Part shown: piece by piece, positions 8,189 through 17,400 of the stretch
How positions within the stretch are numbered: position 1 is the stretch's first letter
Layout of the letters: the number at the start of each line of letters is the position of its first letter
DNA from: Phycisphaerae bacterium
Lineage (GTDB): Bacteria > Planctomycetota > Phycisphaerae > UBA1845 > Fen-1342
Direction: 5' to 3'
NCBI GenBank assembly: GCA_028279405.1
Contig: JANQNU010000044.1
Coordinates: forward strand, 1 to 46,201
Length of the DNA stretch: 46,201 nucleotides
Translations under genes and position numbers: made by a program
The notes under the pieces: generated by a model
What the model saw: only the letters and a program-made list of their open reading frames with translations
Database searches by the model: none
Told to the model about the DNA's origin: nothing

Positions 8189-9555
8189 GCGAGTTGCTGT
8201 CGATGGTGCAGTGGCAGACGCTGGATACATGGATCGTGGTGGTGGGGGCGCTGTGCGGGATGTCATGCGCGCTGTTGGGCACGTTCCTGGTCCTGCGCCG
8301 AATGAGCATGATGGGCGACGCAATCAGCCACGCAGTTCTTCCGGGGCTCGCGATCGCCTTCCTTGTGGCCGGATCGCGCGGGAGTCTCGTCATGCTCGTC
8401 GGGGCCGGCGTTGTCGGACTGCTGACGGCCGTGTTCACGCAGTGGATCCATCGCGCGGGGCGTGTGGATGAAGGCGCGTCAATGGGCGTCGTCTTTACGG
8501 TGCTATTTGCGATCGGGCTGATCCTGATCGTGCATGTCGCCGAGCACGGTAGCGACGAACTGGGCCGTGCGGCGGGCGTCGATCTCGATCCGCGCTGCGT
8601 TCTGCAGGGGGCGCTTGAGATGGTTCACCTCTATCCGGTGACGCTGTTCGGCGTCAGCGCGCCACGGGCGTTCTGGATCACCGCGGCGGTCTTTATCGCG
8701 AACGTCGCTATCGTTGCGCTGCTGTACAAGGAACTCAAGATCAGCGCATTCGATCCGGCGCTCGCCACGTCGTTGGGAATCAGTGCCGATTGGATGCACT
8801 ACCTGCTGATGACGCTGGTAGCCATTACGACGGTTGTGGCGTTCGAGAGTGTCGGGAGCATCCTGGTGATCGCGATGCTGATCGTGCCCGCGGCCGCCGC
8901 CCACCTGCTGACGGACCGGCTGGGCAGCATGCTCGGGTTGGCAATGATCATCGCGGTCATCGCGGCCGTGACCGGTCACTGGTCGGCGATCAACGTCCCC
9001 AGCTGGGTCGGCTTCGATGGACAAAGCGCGAGCACGGCCGGCATGATCGCCGTCGTCTCGGGGCTCGTCTTTTCCCTGGCACTGCTCTTGGCGCCGCGAC
9101 GCGGCATCGTGAGTCAGATACTCAACCGGTTGGCGCTATCGGTGCGCGTCGCGCGCGAGGACGCGCTCGGTCTCCTGCTCCGTGCCGAAGAACGCGGTGG
9201 CACACTCACGCCGACCGAACTGCGCGGCGCTGTGCGCGCCACCGGGGCAGGGAGCGGTGCGGTCAGCTGGGCTTTGCATCAGTTGCAGCGACAGCAGCTT
9301 GTGCGACACGATTCCGGCAGGCTGCAATTGACTGTCGCCGGCAAGGCCCGTGCGACGGAACTGCTGAGATCGCACCGCTTGTGGGAAACCTACGTGGAAG
9401 AGCATTTCCACCTGCCCACGGATCACGTTCACGGACCCGCCGAACGACTCGAGCACGTGACCGACCCTGCGTTGCGCGAACGCCTCGCCGATACGCTGGC
9501 GAATCCGACCCACGACCCGCATGGCCGGCCAATTCCGCCAAACGACGCTACGTAG
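8185..9555 (+). CDS. Metal ABC permease fused to a DtxR/MntR-like module (second)
   Basis: This is the second permease of the importer (456 residues). It overlaps the first by ATGA and has a strong GGAGG ribosome site at 8174-8178. Residues 1-~305 form the ABC-3 membrane domain with SMMGDAISHAVLPG. From about residue 322 a DtxR/MntR-like module follows: winged helix ending GRLQLTVAG, then SHRLWE (H397), ERLEH (E420, E423, H424) and DPHGRPIP (444-451). This module is better preserved than the one in the first permease, with both glutamates and the closing PHG-x-PIP motif. The N-terminal D8/E11-type ligands of MntR are not clearly conserved. No separate DtxR gene lies nearby, so these modules may be the regulators or cytoplasmic metal sensors. 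Confidence 0.92.
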   Translation: MSELLSMVQWQTLDTWIVVVGALCGMSCALLGTFLVLRRMSMMGDAISHAVLPGLAIAFLVAGSRGSLVMLVGAGVVGLLTAVFTQWIHRAGRVDEGASMGVVFTVLFAIGLILIVHVAEHGSDELGRAAGVDLDPRCVLQGALEMVHLYPVTLFGVSAPRAFWITAAVFIANVAIVALLYKELKISAFDPALATSLGISADWMHYLLMTLVAITTVVAFESVGSILVIAMLIVPAAAAHLLTDRLGSMLGLAMIIAVIAAVTGHWSAINVPSWVGFDGQSASTAGMIAVVSGLVFSLALLLAPRRGIVSQILNRLALSVRVAREDALGLLLRAEERGGTLTPTELRGAVRATGAGSGAVSWALHQLQRQQLVRHDSGRLQLTVAGKARATELLRSHRLWETYVEEHFHLPTDHVHGPAERLEHVTDPALRERLADTLANPTHDPHGRPIPPNDAT

Positions 9556-9588
9556 CGCCGAGGGCAGGGAGTGTTCGGGCGCAAAGAA

Positions 9589-9616
9589 AACGCCGCCCTG
9601 CATCAAGGACGGCGTT
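9589..9616 (-). terminator. Intrinsic terminator for the secreted EF-hand protein gene
   Basis: AACGCCG (9589-9595) pairs with CGGCGTT (9610-9616), and the inner bases extend the stem with one mismatch. Read on the minus strand, the hairpin is followed at once by TTTTCTTTGC, a proper U-tract, so it should end transcription from 9684-12416. It may also act on the convergent importer operon, but there is no U-tract in that direction. Confidence 0.65.
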
Positions 9617-9683
9617 CCACTATGCACTACGCTTCAATCCCGTCTACGGTGACTCGATTACGTCACCGGTTCTCGCGAGGAAG

Positions 9684-12416
9684 CTAGTTGGAGCACGGCG
9701 TGCCACTGGTGACGGCGGTGACGAAGTCATTGATGTCGCCGACCGACACGTCGTTGCTGCCGTTGGTGTCGTTCGCACAGAGGTAGTCGCACGGAGCGGT
9801 ACCACCCGGGAACAACGCATTCCACGCGGCCTCGCCACCGGTGACGGCGGCCACGAAGAAGTTGATGTCGCCAACCGTGACCATACCGTCGCAGTTCGAG
9901 TCGGCGCAGGCGCCGCAGTTGTCGCCGGTGATGATCGCGATGTCATCCTGATCGACGTCACCGTCGCAGTCGACGTCACCATCGCAGTACGTCGGGTTCT
10001 TCATGCCGAGGTTACCGTTGGCGATGGTCTCGTCGTTCTCGTCGACGTTGCCGTCGAGGTTGAGGTCGCCACGCGTGGTCTCGAGGATCGAGAGCACGTC
10101 GTCGAGGTCGTTCTCGTCGACAATCAGGTCACCGTTCATGTCGCAGCTCAGGTCGATCTGGACAGCATCGTCGAGGTTCGACCAGTCGCCGAAGTTCGAG
10201 CAGACATAGTTGATGTCTTCGCAGTCGACAATGCCGTCGGCACCGAACGGCGACGCACCAGCGGTCGGACCGTCTTCCGAACCCGCGACGTCGGCGCGCG
10301 AGTCGCCGTTGTCGTAGGTGGCGCTCGGGTTGGCCAGCGTCGTACCGAAGTAGTTGCCGCCGAAGGCCACGTCGACGTTGGTGAAGCCGACCTGACGATC
10401 GAGGTGCATGCCGCCGGTACCGTTGGCGGGATTCGGAACCATCGCCAGACCGTCGGCGTGATAGCGAACGTCGAGGGCGTCGAAGTTGCCGTCGGCGTTG
10501 TAGTCACCGATGATCTCGGGGATGACATAGTCGGAACCGAGGTCACCGGCGTCGCCACCCTGCAGACCTTCGTTCGTGACGAACGCCCGCGGATCCTGAA
10601 CGGCCGCCACCAGCGAAGCGATGTCGTTCGCGTCGCGGTCGCCGTCGTTGTCGAAGTCACCCATGAGCTGGTTACGCTCGTTGAGTTCGATGCCACCGAC
10701 AACCGTCAGGTTGCCGTTGAAGTCGGCGAAATCGCCGTTGATGCTGCCGTCGCTGTAGCCGTCGACAACCAAGTCACCGTCGAAGTCCGGGTTCTCCTGA
10801 CGATCCGGCACCTGACCGGCGACGTTGACCGAGCCGTACGGGAACGGATCGCCGCCCGCTCCGAAGTCGTTGTTGACGCGGATGAAGTCCTGCAGCGCCT
10901 GGCTGAAGCCCGACGGCAGGTTGTTGCTGTCGACGAAATTGGTCGGGTTCGCAAGCTCCGGCTGGCAGTCAACACCGGCCAGCAGGAAGAAGGTGGTCGA
11001 GAGGAACTGACCCGGCATGTTCTGGTCTTCCGAGAGACCCGGCGCGGCGACGAAACCGGCAATGCTCTCGACGATGTTGCGGAGGTAGCTGGCAGCCGAC
11101 TGGCTGGCCATGAAGGCTGGCGAACCGGGATTCGCCTCGAGCGGGTTGCCGACGCTGGAGAAGGTGATCGCGCCACCGAGCTGCCAGCCGGTGTTCGGAT
11201 CGCAGTTGTCGAGGACCGCATCGACACTCGGACGGACGAACATGTTGCCGCCGCGGTCGTCGAACATGATGTTGACGATCTCGTAGCGACCCGAGCGCGA
11301 GTCGGCAACCGAACGGCTGCCGCCGGCCAGACCGGTGTAACCCAGGGCCAGACCGTCGTAGCGGACGACGTCTTCCATGATGCTGGAACCGCCGTTGTTG
11401 GTCGGCTGGTGATTCGGGCCCGGACGGTCGAGCAGGTTACCGTCGTTCTGTTCGTTGCCCTCGTTGTCGCCACGGCCCCAGGCCGGGTCGATACCCGTCG
11501 TGTTCATCTGTGCGTTACGCGTACCGGAACCGACCGAGCGGGTCGCACCGCGGAGGTTCTCACCGCTGGGCAGACGACCGGCGGCCATCAGGTGACGCAC
11601 CTCGGTGATGCGGATGTCCTCGACACCCGTACGACGGTTCGCGATGTAAGCGATCGGGCCCCAGGCGATCGTCGAGTCGAAGACCGTGTTCGCATCCGGG
11701 TTCGCAGTGTTGGTGTTGAGCGAGACGCTGCCGAGACCGACGACGTCGCGGCTGAGCGAGGGCAGCTCGCTGAGCAGACCGGTGCTCGACGGAATCGGGT
11801 TCTGGCCGTAAGCCGTGCTGCCCGGGGTCGAGTTCCAGTTCGCGCCGACGATCAGGTCCTGACGCGTCGACCAGACCAGCGGAATGTCCGCGATCGCGAG
11901 GTCGATCGTGTCCAGGCAGATCGGCGTACCACTGTTGTTGCAGTCGGTGCAGCCATCGTTGACGGTGTTGCCATCCTGAGCATAGGTGATGCGGTTGATC
12001 AAACCGCGCTCGGACGGCGGGTCGGTCTGAATGACGCCCAGCAGCTGGAAGTCGATGAACTCGGCAACGCCGTTGACCGAGCCGACCGAGCGGTCATTGA
12101 CCAGCCAGCAGCCATTCCAGTTCGGGCACGTGTAGGCCGGGCCAAGGTTGTCGACGAAGAAGCACGGCGGGGTCGGCGTCGGGTCGAACCCGAAGCAGCC
12201 GTCGCCGTCGGCATCGATGAAGTCGTTGCTCGACGCCGGCGAGATGAAGAAGTCGACGAACAACGTCGCGCCCGAGATGTTCACCTGGCCACAGTTGGTG
12301 TTCGCGTCAAAGTTCGCGTTGTTCGGGCAGGCCGGGTCGCACATGTTGCCGGCAATTGCCGTCCCGGTCGCGCCCAGCAGCGCGATCGCGGGAAGCATCC
12401 TACAAAAACGTGTCAT
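9684..12416 (-). CDS. Large secreted PstS-like protein with EF-hand/dockerin repeats
   Basis: The 910-residue product has a clear signal peptide (MTRFCRMLPAIALLGATGTAIA|GN). The start at 12416 is fixed by GGAGG nine bases upstream. The N-terminal ~500 residues resemble a periplasmic phosphate-binding (PstS/PBP-like) fold: an opening ISGATLFVDFF, the segment EDIRITEVRHLMAAGRLPSG and a ligand-loop-like VGSGTRN. This match is by eye only. The C-terminal third is a run of about eight calcium-loop repeats such as GDFDNDGDRDANDIASLV and CDGDVDCDGDVDQDD, ending in two dockerin-like units of the VTVGDINFFV type. The chain is very Asp- and Asn-rich and has many Cys. The ligand and anchoring partner are unknown. 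It lies downstream of a pseudopilin gene and probably has its own promoter. Confidence 0.8.
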   Translation of the reverse strand: MTRFCRMLPAIALLGATGTAIAGNMCDPACPNNANFDANTNCGQVNISGATLFVDFFISPASSNDFIDADGDGCFGFDPTPTPPCFFVDNLGPAYTCPNWNGCWLVNDRSVGSVNGVAEFIDFQLLGVIQTDPPSERGLINRITYAQDGNTVNDGCTDCNNSGTPICLDTIDLAIADIPLVWSTRQDLIVGANWNSTPGSTAYGQNPIPSSTGLLSELPSLSRDVVGLGSVSLNTNTANPDANTVFDSTIAWGPIAYIANRRTGVEDIRITEVRHLMAAGRLPSGENLRGATRSVGSGTRNAQMNTTGIDPAWGRGDNEGNEQNDGNLLDRPGPNHQPTNNGGSSIMEDVVRYDGLALGYTGLAGGSRSVADSRSGRYEIVNIMFDDRGGNMFVRPSVDAVLDNCDPNTGWQLGGAITFSSVGNPLEANPGSPAFMASQSAASYLRNIVESIAGFVAAPGLSEDQNMPGQFLSTTFFLLAGVDCQPELANPTNFVDSNNLPSGFSQALQDFIRVNNDFGAGGDPFPYGSVNVAGQVPDRQENPDFDGDLVVDGYSDGSINGDFADFNGNLTVVGGIELNERNQLMGDFDNDGDRDANDIASLVAAVQDPRAFVTNEGLQGGDAGDLGSDYVIPEIIGDYNADGNFDALDVRYHADGLAMVPNPANGTGGMHLDRQVGFTNVDVAFGGNYFGTTLANPSATYDNGDSRADVAGSEDGPTAGASPFGADGIVDCEDINYVCSNFGDWSNLDDAVQIDLSCDMNGDLIVDENDLDDVLSILETTRGDLNLDGNVDENDETIANGNLGMKNPTYCDGDVDCDGDVDQDDIAIITGDNCGACADSNCDGMVTVGDINFFVAAVTGGEAAWNALFPGGTAPCDYLCANDTNGSNDVSVGDINDFVTAVTSGTPCSN

Positions 12417-12837
12417 GAACTCTTTCCTCCTCAATGGTTTCATTGGATCACGAAACGGAAAATCGGTTCGGTCGAGACGCAGCAACGTGTGAGAGTTTGT
12501 CGTCTCCAACCATCGGTTCACGACAGGTATTGTCGAATCACTTCACTTGCGAACTGTTAAGGCCGCGCATGAGATTCGTTATTTGTGCGGGGAAATGCAG
12601 ACGATGGACTTGACAAGCAGCGGCGTTCAGCGCGCAGCAACAACAACGAGCGCCCTACCGAGATCTCGGCGATACACCTACGGCACCGCCGGAATTCAGC
12701 AGAACGCTGCTGCCAGATCGTTGTTAACTGCACACCAAAAGATCATGCGCCGGGTCGGGCGACCCAGCGCCAATGATGATCTTCTTTTCGTCCCGGCCGT
12801 TCGCGCCGATCGAACGTTGCCGGGCGACCCACGCGCC
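12417..12837. other. Intergenic region between pseudopilin and secreted protein genes
   Basis: No gene is supported. It holds a likely pseudopilin terminator (12747-12770) and a small perfect inverted repeat CGACA-N5-TGTCG (12521-12535), about 100 bases before the secreted-protein start, which could be an operator. No convincing -35/-10 pair was found. Confidence 0.5.
12747..12770 (-). terminator. Candidate terminator after the pseudopilin gene
   Basis: GCGC-C-GGGTC and GACCC-A-GCGC form a 9-bp stem with one C/A mismatch and a GGGC loop. On the minus strand it is followed by ATGATCTTTTGG, a short U-rich stretch set off by a few bases. It lies 68 bases past the pseudopilin stop. Confidence 0.45.
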
Positions 12838-13890
12838 TTAGCGCGGCGTATCGGGCAGTACTTCGTTCTCGCCCGTCACCGAGAAGTACTTCTCACCCCA
12901 TTCGCGGTTTCGCAGCGTTGAAAGCACGGTCGTGCGCTTTACCGAGCCGTCCACGAACAGGAAGTTGGTCGTCCCGCCAAGCTGATCACCGCCCGGGTGG
13001 TGCCGACCGATCGCATTCGTCTCCGGACCCCGCGCTCCGTCGATCAGCCCCGGGATGTTGCGGATCTGCGTGAGCGGCTCGAGACCGTAGAACGGATCTC
13101 CCTGCGTCTCGTCACCGTAGATGAAGCCGAGCGCCGGGCTTGAGTACTCATTGGTGCCGGACCCGATGTGATAGAACGGGTTGATCGGACGGTGGCTCTT
13201 GGACTTGAGGGAGCTGCCTTCGTTGACCGCGGCGGTGGCCCAATCCTGATGGAACTCGCTCGCCAGGATTACGCCGCGCGACGATTGCAACTCGGTCTCA
13301 GAAACCCAGCGGTTTCTTCGCGGCCCGGCATTGCCGTTGAACTTGTTCCGCGGCATTACCGCAGCATTGGCGGCGAACGCCAGCCGCGGAACCTGCTTGT
13401 CCTCGCGCGATCCGGCGTTGGGGGTCGAAGAACCACTGTCGTCAACCTGCTGTCCAAGCTCCCAAAACCGAGCCTGCGGTCCGGGATTGGTACGCGGGAC
13501 GCCGCCGTTGAGGATCTCGGGGCATTCAAATGCCTCATCCTGCACCTGACCACGATTAAAAAGGAACCACGACCAGTGAATGTAACCGAACGTGCTCGCA
13601 TTCAATCCCTGATCAGCCATGTTGTAGTTGCCCTCCCAGTCGCTCGCGTACAGGTACGACGCCGGGAAGGTGGCATTGTTCTCCGCCAGGTAGATGTGCA
13701 CGGCCTGGCCGACCGAGCGCTGATTCGATCCGCACACGCTGGCCTTGGCGCTCTTCCGCACGCCATTGAGGGCCGGCAACAGAATCGAGATCAGAATCGC
13801 GATGATCGCGACCACCACGAGCAGCTCGATCAGCGTGAATGCGCTAACTCCATTGCGCGACCGCCGATCCGGGTTGACCATTCGGGACAT
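12838..13890 (-). CDS. Type II secretion-type pseudopilin (large-substrate family)
   Basis: This 350-residue protein has the class III prepilin leader: a basic head (residues 1-17), then FTLIELLVVVAIIAILISILLPAL with the conserved Glu at +5 (E22). The -1 residue is Ala (A17) rather than Gly, a tolerated variant. The rest is the large globular head typical of planctomycete DUF1559-like or H-X9-DG proteins, with GRHHPGG and NFLFVDGSVKR near the C terminus. It should be processed by a prepilin peptidase and act in a type II secretion or pilus-like machine. The start at 13890 is preferred over 13905 because GGAGAGA precedes it. No other secretion genes lie nearby, as is usual for these dispersed paralogues. 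Confidence 0.88.
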   Translation of the reverse strand: MSRMVNPDRRSRNGVSAFTLIELLVVVAIIAILISILLPALNGVRKSAKASVCGSNQRSVGQAVHIYLAENNATFPASYLYASDWEGNYNMADQGLNASTFGYIHWSWFLFNRGQVQDEAFECPEILNGGVPRTNPGPQARFWELGQQVDDSGSSTPNAGSREDKQVPRLAFAANAAVMPRNKFNGNAGPRRNRWVSETELQSSRGVILASEFHQDWATAAVNEGSSLKSKSHRPINPFYHIGSGTNEYSSPALGFIYGDETQGDPFYGLEPLTQIRNIPGLIDGARGPETNAIGRHHPGGDQLGGTTNFLFVDGSVKRTTVLSTLRNREWGEKYFSVTGENEVLPDTPR

Positions 13891-14411
13891 CAAGTCTCTC
13901 TCCATACTTCTGCCCTTCTGAATGAATGTAACGATAATGACTGATTGTTAGACGCCGACCACTTCGAGATTAAGCTCGAACGAATTGGGCACCGGCGTCC
14001 TTCAACCACCGCCTACCGGTGCAAGCCGCAGCGGGCCGATCAGAAACCGCCTATCGCCAACCCTGTGCGACCAATACCCACATCTCTTCCAACAAACGCC
14101 GAGCCAGATTAAAAACCGGTCCAGTTAAGAGTTCTTTAAGGCCACATTAATTCGCGGGCTTTCAGCACGCTTCGTCTCCAGAGAAGAAACGTATGCCCAG
14201 CGACGCCGTAAACGCCGCAAGATCCGCGGTTTCCGGGCCGTTGAAACGGTCATGGCGTCCCGAAGGAAACGAAACGGCTCAAGATGAGCGCAAGCGATGT
14301 GTTAACGGATTACGAAAATCGGCGCACCAGTCAAAGTTGGGGTTGCCCGGTGCCTCGGATCGGAAACGTCACCTCTGCCGCCATCGGACAGGGGCGCACG
14401 GCGGCGACAGA
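13891..14411. other. Intergenic region upstream of the pseudopilin gene
   Basis: There is no supported gene in 521 bases. An A/T-rich pocket around 14098-14155 is the most likely place for a pseudopilin promoter, but I see no convincing -35/-10 pair. The end nearest 14411 follows the stop of the AsmA-like gene, and no clear terminator hairpin is visible. Confidence 0.45.
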
Positions 14412-17400
14412 TCAGTCGGGCAGGCTAAGCAGTCGACGGATCGCCGCGTTGACGTTGTGGAGCGGTTCGAGACGGACCGTCGGTCGATCGGGCGTGCCGT
14501 CGATCTGATACTTCATGATTTCCTGGCCCGCAGCCTCGACGAAGTCGCTGATGATGGCAATTCGCGGCCAGTGGCGCGGGTGGGCCCCGACCAGCTCGGC
14601 ACGGATCCGGTTCGTCGCCAGGTTCCAGCTTCCCTGGCCCAACAAACGCAGGTCACGCGACTCGATTTCGACCCGCGTCAGCTCCAGTTCGCTACCGCGC
14701 CACAGGAACTCGATCTCGATCCGATCCAGGTCATCCGTCGTTCGGCGGGCGACCTGCTCGCTCGCTTTCGCGATCGACGCCAACACCGGTGTACCGCGGA
14801 AGGACGCCCGCAGCACCTGCAACTGGCCGCCACCCTCGCGTGACGAATCGTCGCCGGCGACGCCCGTCAGGTGCACATGTCCCGAGAGCCAGCCGCCACG
14901 CGCACCCCCTTGTTGCGGCGCCCGCTTGACGAATTGCACCAGGTCCACATCCTGCAGGTCGAGCGAAAGACGATAGGCGCCATGCTCCGGTTCGATGGTG
15001 GCCATCCCCTGGGTTTTGCCGCCGCAGATGTTCCCGCCGAAGGACTCGATCTGGACGAGCGGGTCGCCGACCTTGCGAACCAAACGGCCAGACCAGTTTG
15101 AGACGGGGCGACCCTGCAGGCGACCCTCGATGACCGAAATGTCCGCCGCGATCTCCAGATCGCCGCCGGGCAGCAACTCCACCCAACCGACGAGGTTTCC
15201 CTCCGTGATCTCCAGCGGAATGCCGAGCGAGAGCGCTGCCTGTCGCAGCAGCACGCGCCCGTCGAGTCGCCATTTTTCGGTCGCGACGTTCTTGGTGGAC
15301 TCGCGGCGGATCCGGTCGAGCAGCACGTCCGCGTCACCTGTAGCATCGATTCGGGTCAACAACGATGCCAGCCGCGGCGGCATGGCGCCAATCAGGGCCG
15401 GCTCCAGCTTCAGCCGCTGGGCCTGAACCGACCACTCGGCGATCTCGCGCGTGCCCTCCCACTCGAATCGGCCGCGGGCGGCGATCTCTCCGCCGGACTC
15501 AATCGTCGCCGCGAACGATTCCACTTTACATTGTTCCTGCGCGATGCGCGCCTTGATCGTCGCATTCCGCAACGGGAGCGGCATCGCGTCGGGTTCGAGG
15601 CGGTCGATATTGCCCTCGATCGTGAGTGCTTGCTGCCCATTCGCGTCCGCGGCGAGCGTGACGCGCGCCTCGGCCGCGCCACGGATACCGAACGCGCGAA
15701 TTCGCTCCAGACCACCAGCGGGCACGAACTGTGGCAGGACGCGCGCGACGTCCGGCGTCTGAATGTGGAACGCGAGGTTGGCCGGCCGATCGCCTCCGAT
15801 GGAGCCGTCGATGGTGAGGCGCGTGTCGTCCTGTTCGGCGACCAGCTCGCGCACGAATTGCTGCGAACCGCTCTGCACGACCCAACCGTTGACGTGCTGC
15901 CAGGGGCGCGCAGGGTCGAGCAGCGTCAGCTCACCGTCGCGGATTCGGAGCGACAGGTCATCGTCAGGCGACGTGCCTGGACCACGGCTGCCGGCGCGGC
16001 GTCCCCAGACATCGGCAAGACCGTCGAACCGCACCGTCGTGAGTCGTTCGTGGACCCGCATCGTTGCATCGAAGTCGATCGGCAACCCCTGGCCTTCGAG
16101 TTGGAACGCGAGCCCCGATAGGTCGTCCGCGCTAGCCGCCTCGCGCGCGCCTGATACGCGCAACGTACCGTCGTCGGCATAACCGAATAGATCGCGGATG
16201 CGTATGACGTCATCCTGTACTTCGATCCGTCCGTCGGCTTCGGTGAGCCGCAAGTCTCCCGCGAACAGGCTGCCGGCGATCAGCCGCGTTTGAACGTCGA
16301 TGGATACGGGTTGTCGCGTGCGCGTCTCGGCGCCGTCCTCGCGATGCACCGTCACGTCGACGTTTGCGAGTCCCAGCGGAGCGACACGATCCCAGAGCCG
16401 CTGGTACTCCGCCGGCAACGCATCGTACAGGGCGCGGTCGAGCGGGACATCGACGCAGCGAAACCGCAGATCGAATCCGGCCCAGGTCTCGGGGCTGTCA
16501 ACCTGCCCGAAGACGTCGATCTGCGCACTGCCGTGCCGTGCGCGTACGCCCTCCAGACGTGTGACGCCTCGCGCGAACGAAATGCGACCGCGGGCATTCT
16601 CAAACGGATAGGGAAAGCGGAAATAGTGGCACGTCGCGCCGCGTGCGATCAGCGCACCCTCCAAGAGCGGCTTGCCGTCGCGCGTGGCCTTGATTCGTGC
16701 AGTCGAATCGGACGGCGGTAGTCGTAGCTCGAGGTCGATCGGACCGGCGGGCTCGTAGTTTCGAAAGAAGTCGCGTACCGCTTCAGGCAGCGCCAAGCTG
16801 GTGACGAAATGCGGGTGCGTGCTGCGGGTCGGCAGCTCGAGGCCGCGGATCGACATCTGGAACGACTCCAGATCGCTCAGCTCCGGCCGACGCTGCTTGC
16901 TCAACTCCACGAGTGCCGCAGGTGCGAACGCCCGCAGCGTGGCGATCGCTTCGTTCACATTTCCCTGAGTCTGCAGCGCGAACCGCTGGCGGGCCGGCCG
17001 TTGGGCGTCGTAGCCGATCTCACCCGACCAATCCTGAAGCCGGACGAAGCGGTCCTGGGCCGCAACGGTCCGTTCGTTGCTCGATTCGCCCCAATCCGCG
17101 ACCGGCAACGAGGCGTTGAGTCGTTCGAGGGCGATCGTCGCGCGCCGAACATCCTCGATGCGCTTCGGCGGAAAAGCGGCGAGTTCGACGTCCGACAACG
17201 CCACGCGACCCTCGAGCTGCAACTCGTCGAGTCGTTGCGCGAGCGAGCCCGGAAGGAAGTTGCGCAGGGAGTCGAGCTCGAGCCAGCCGAACTTGGCGCG
17301 CACCCGACCGTCATTCCGCCAATGGACATCCGCCAGCATCCGATTGTCGCGTAACGCACGCTGCGCATCGAGGTGATACCCGTCGCGGTCCGCCTTGCCG

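Noticed and set aside
8790-12560. A plus-strand open frame of over 1200 codons antisense to the secreted EF-hand protein
   Set aside because: It is rich in Val, Asp, Arg and Glu with no domain, and mirrors the minus-strand Asp/Asn codon repeats. The minus strand has a signal peptide, a ribosome site, repeats and a terminator.
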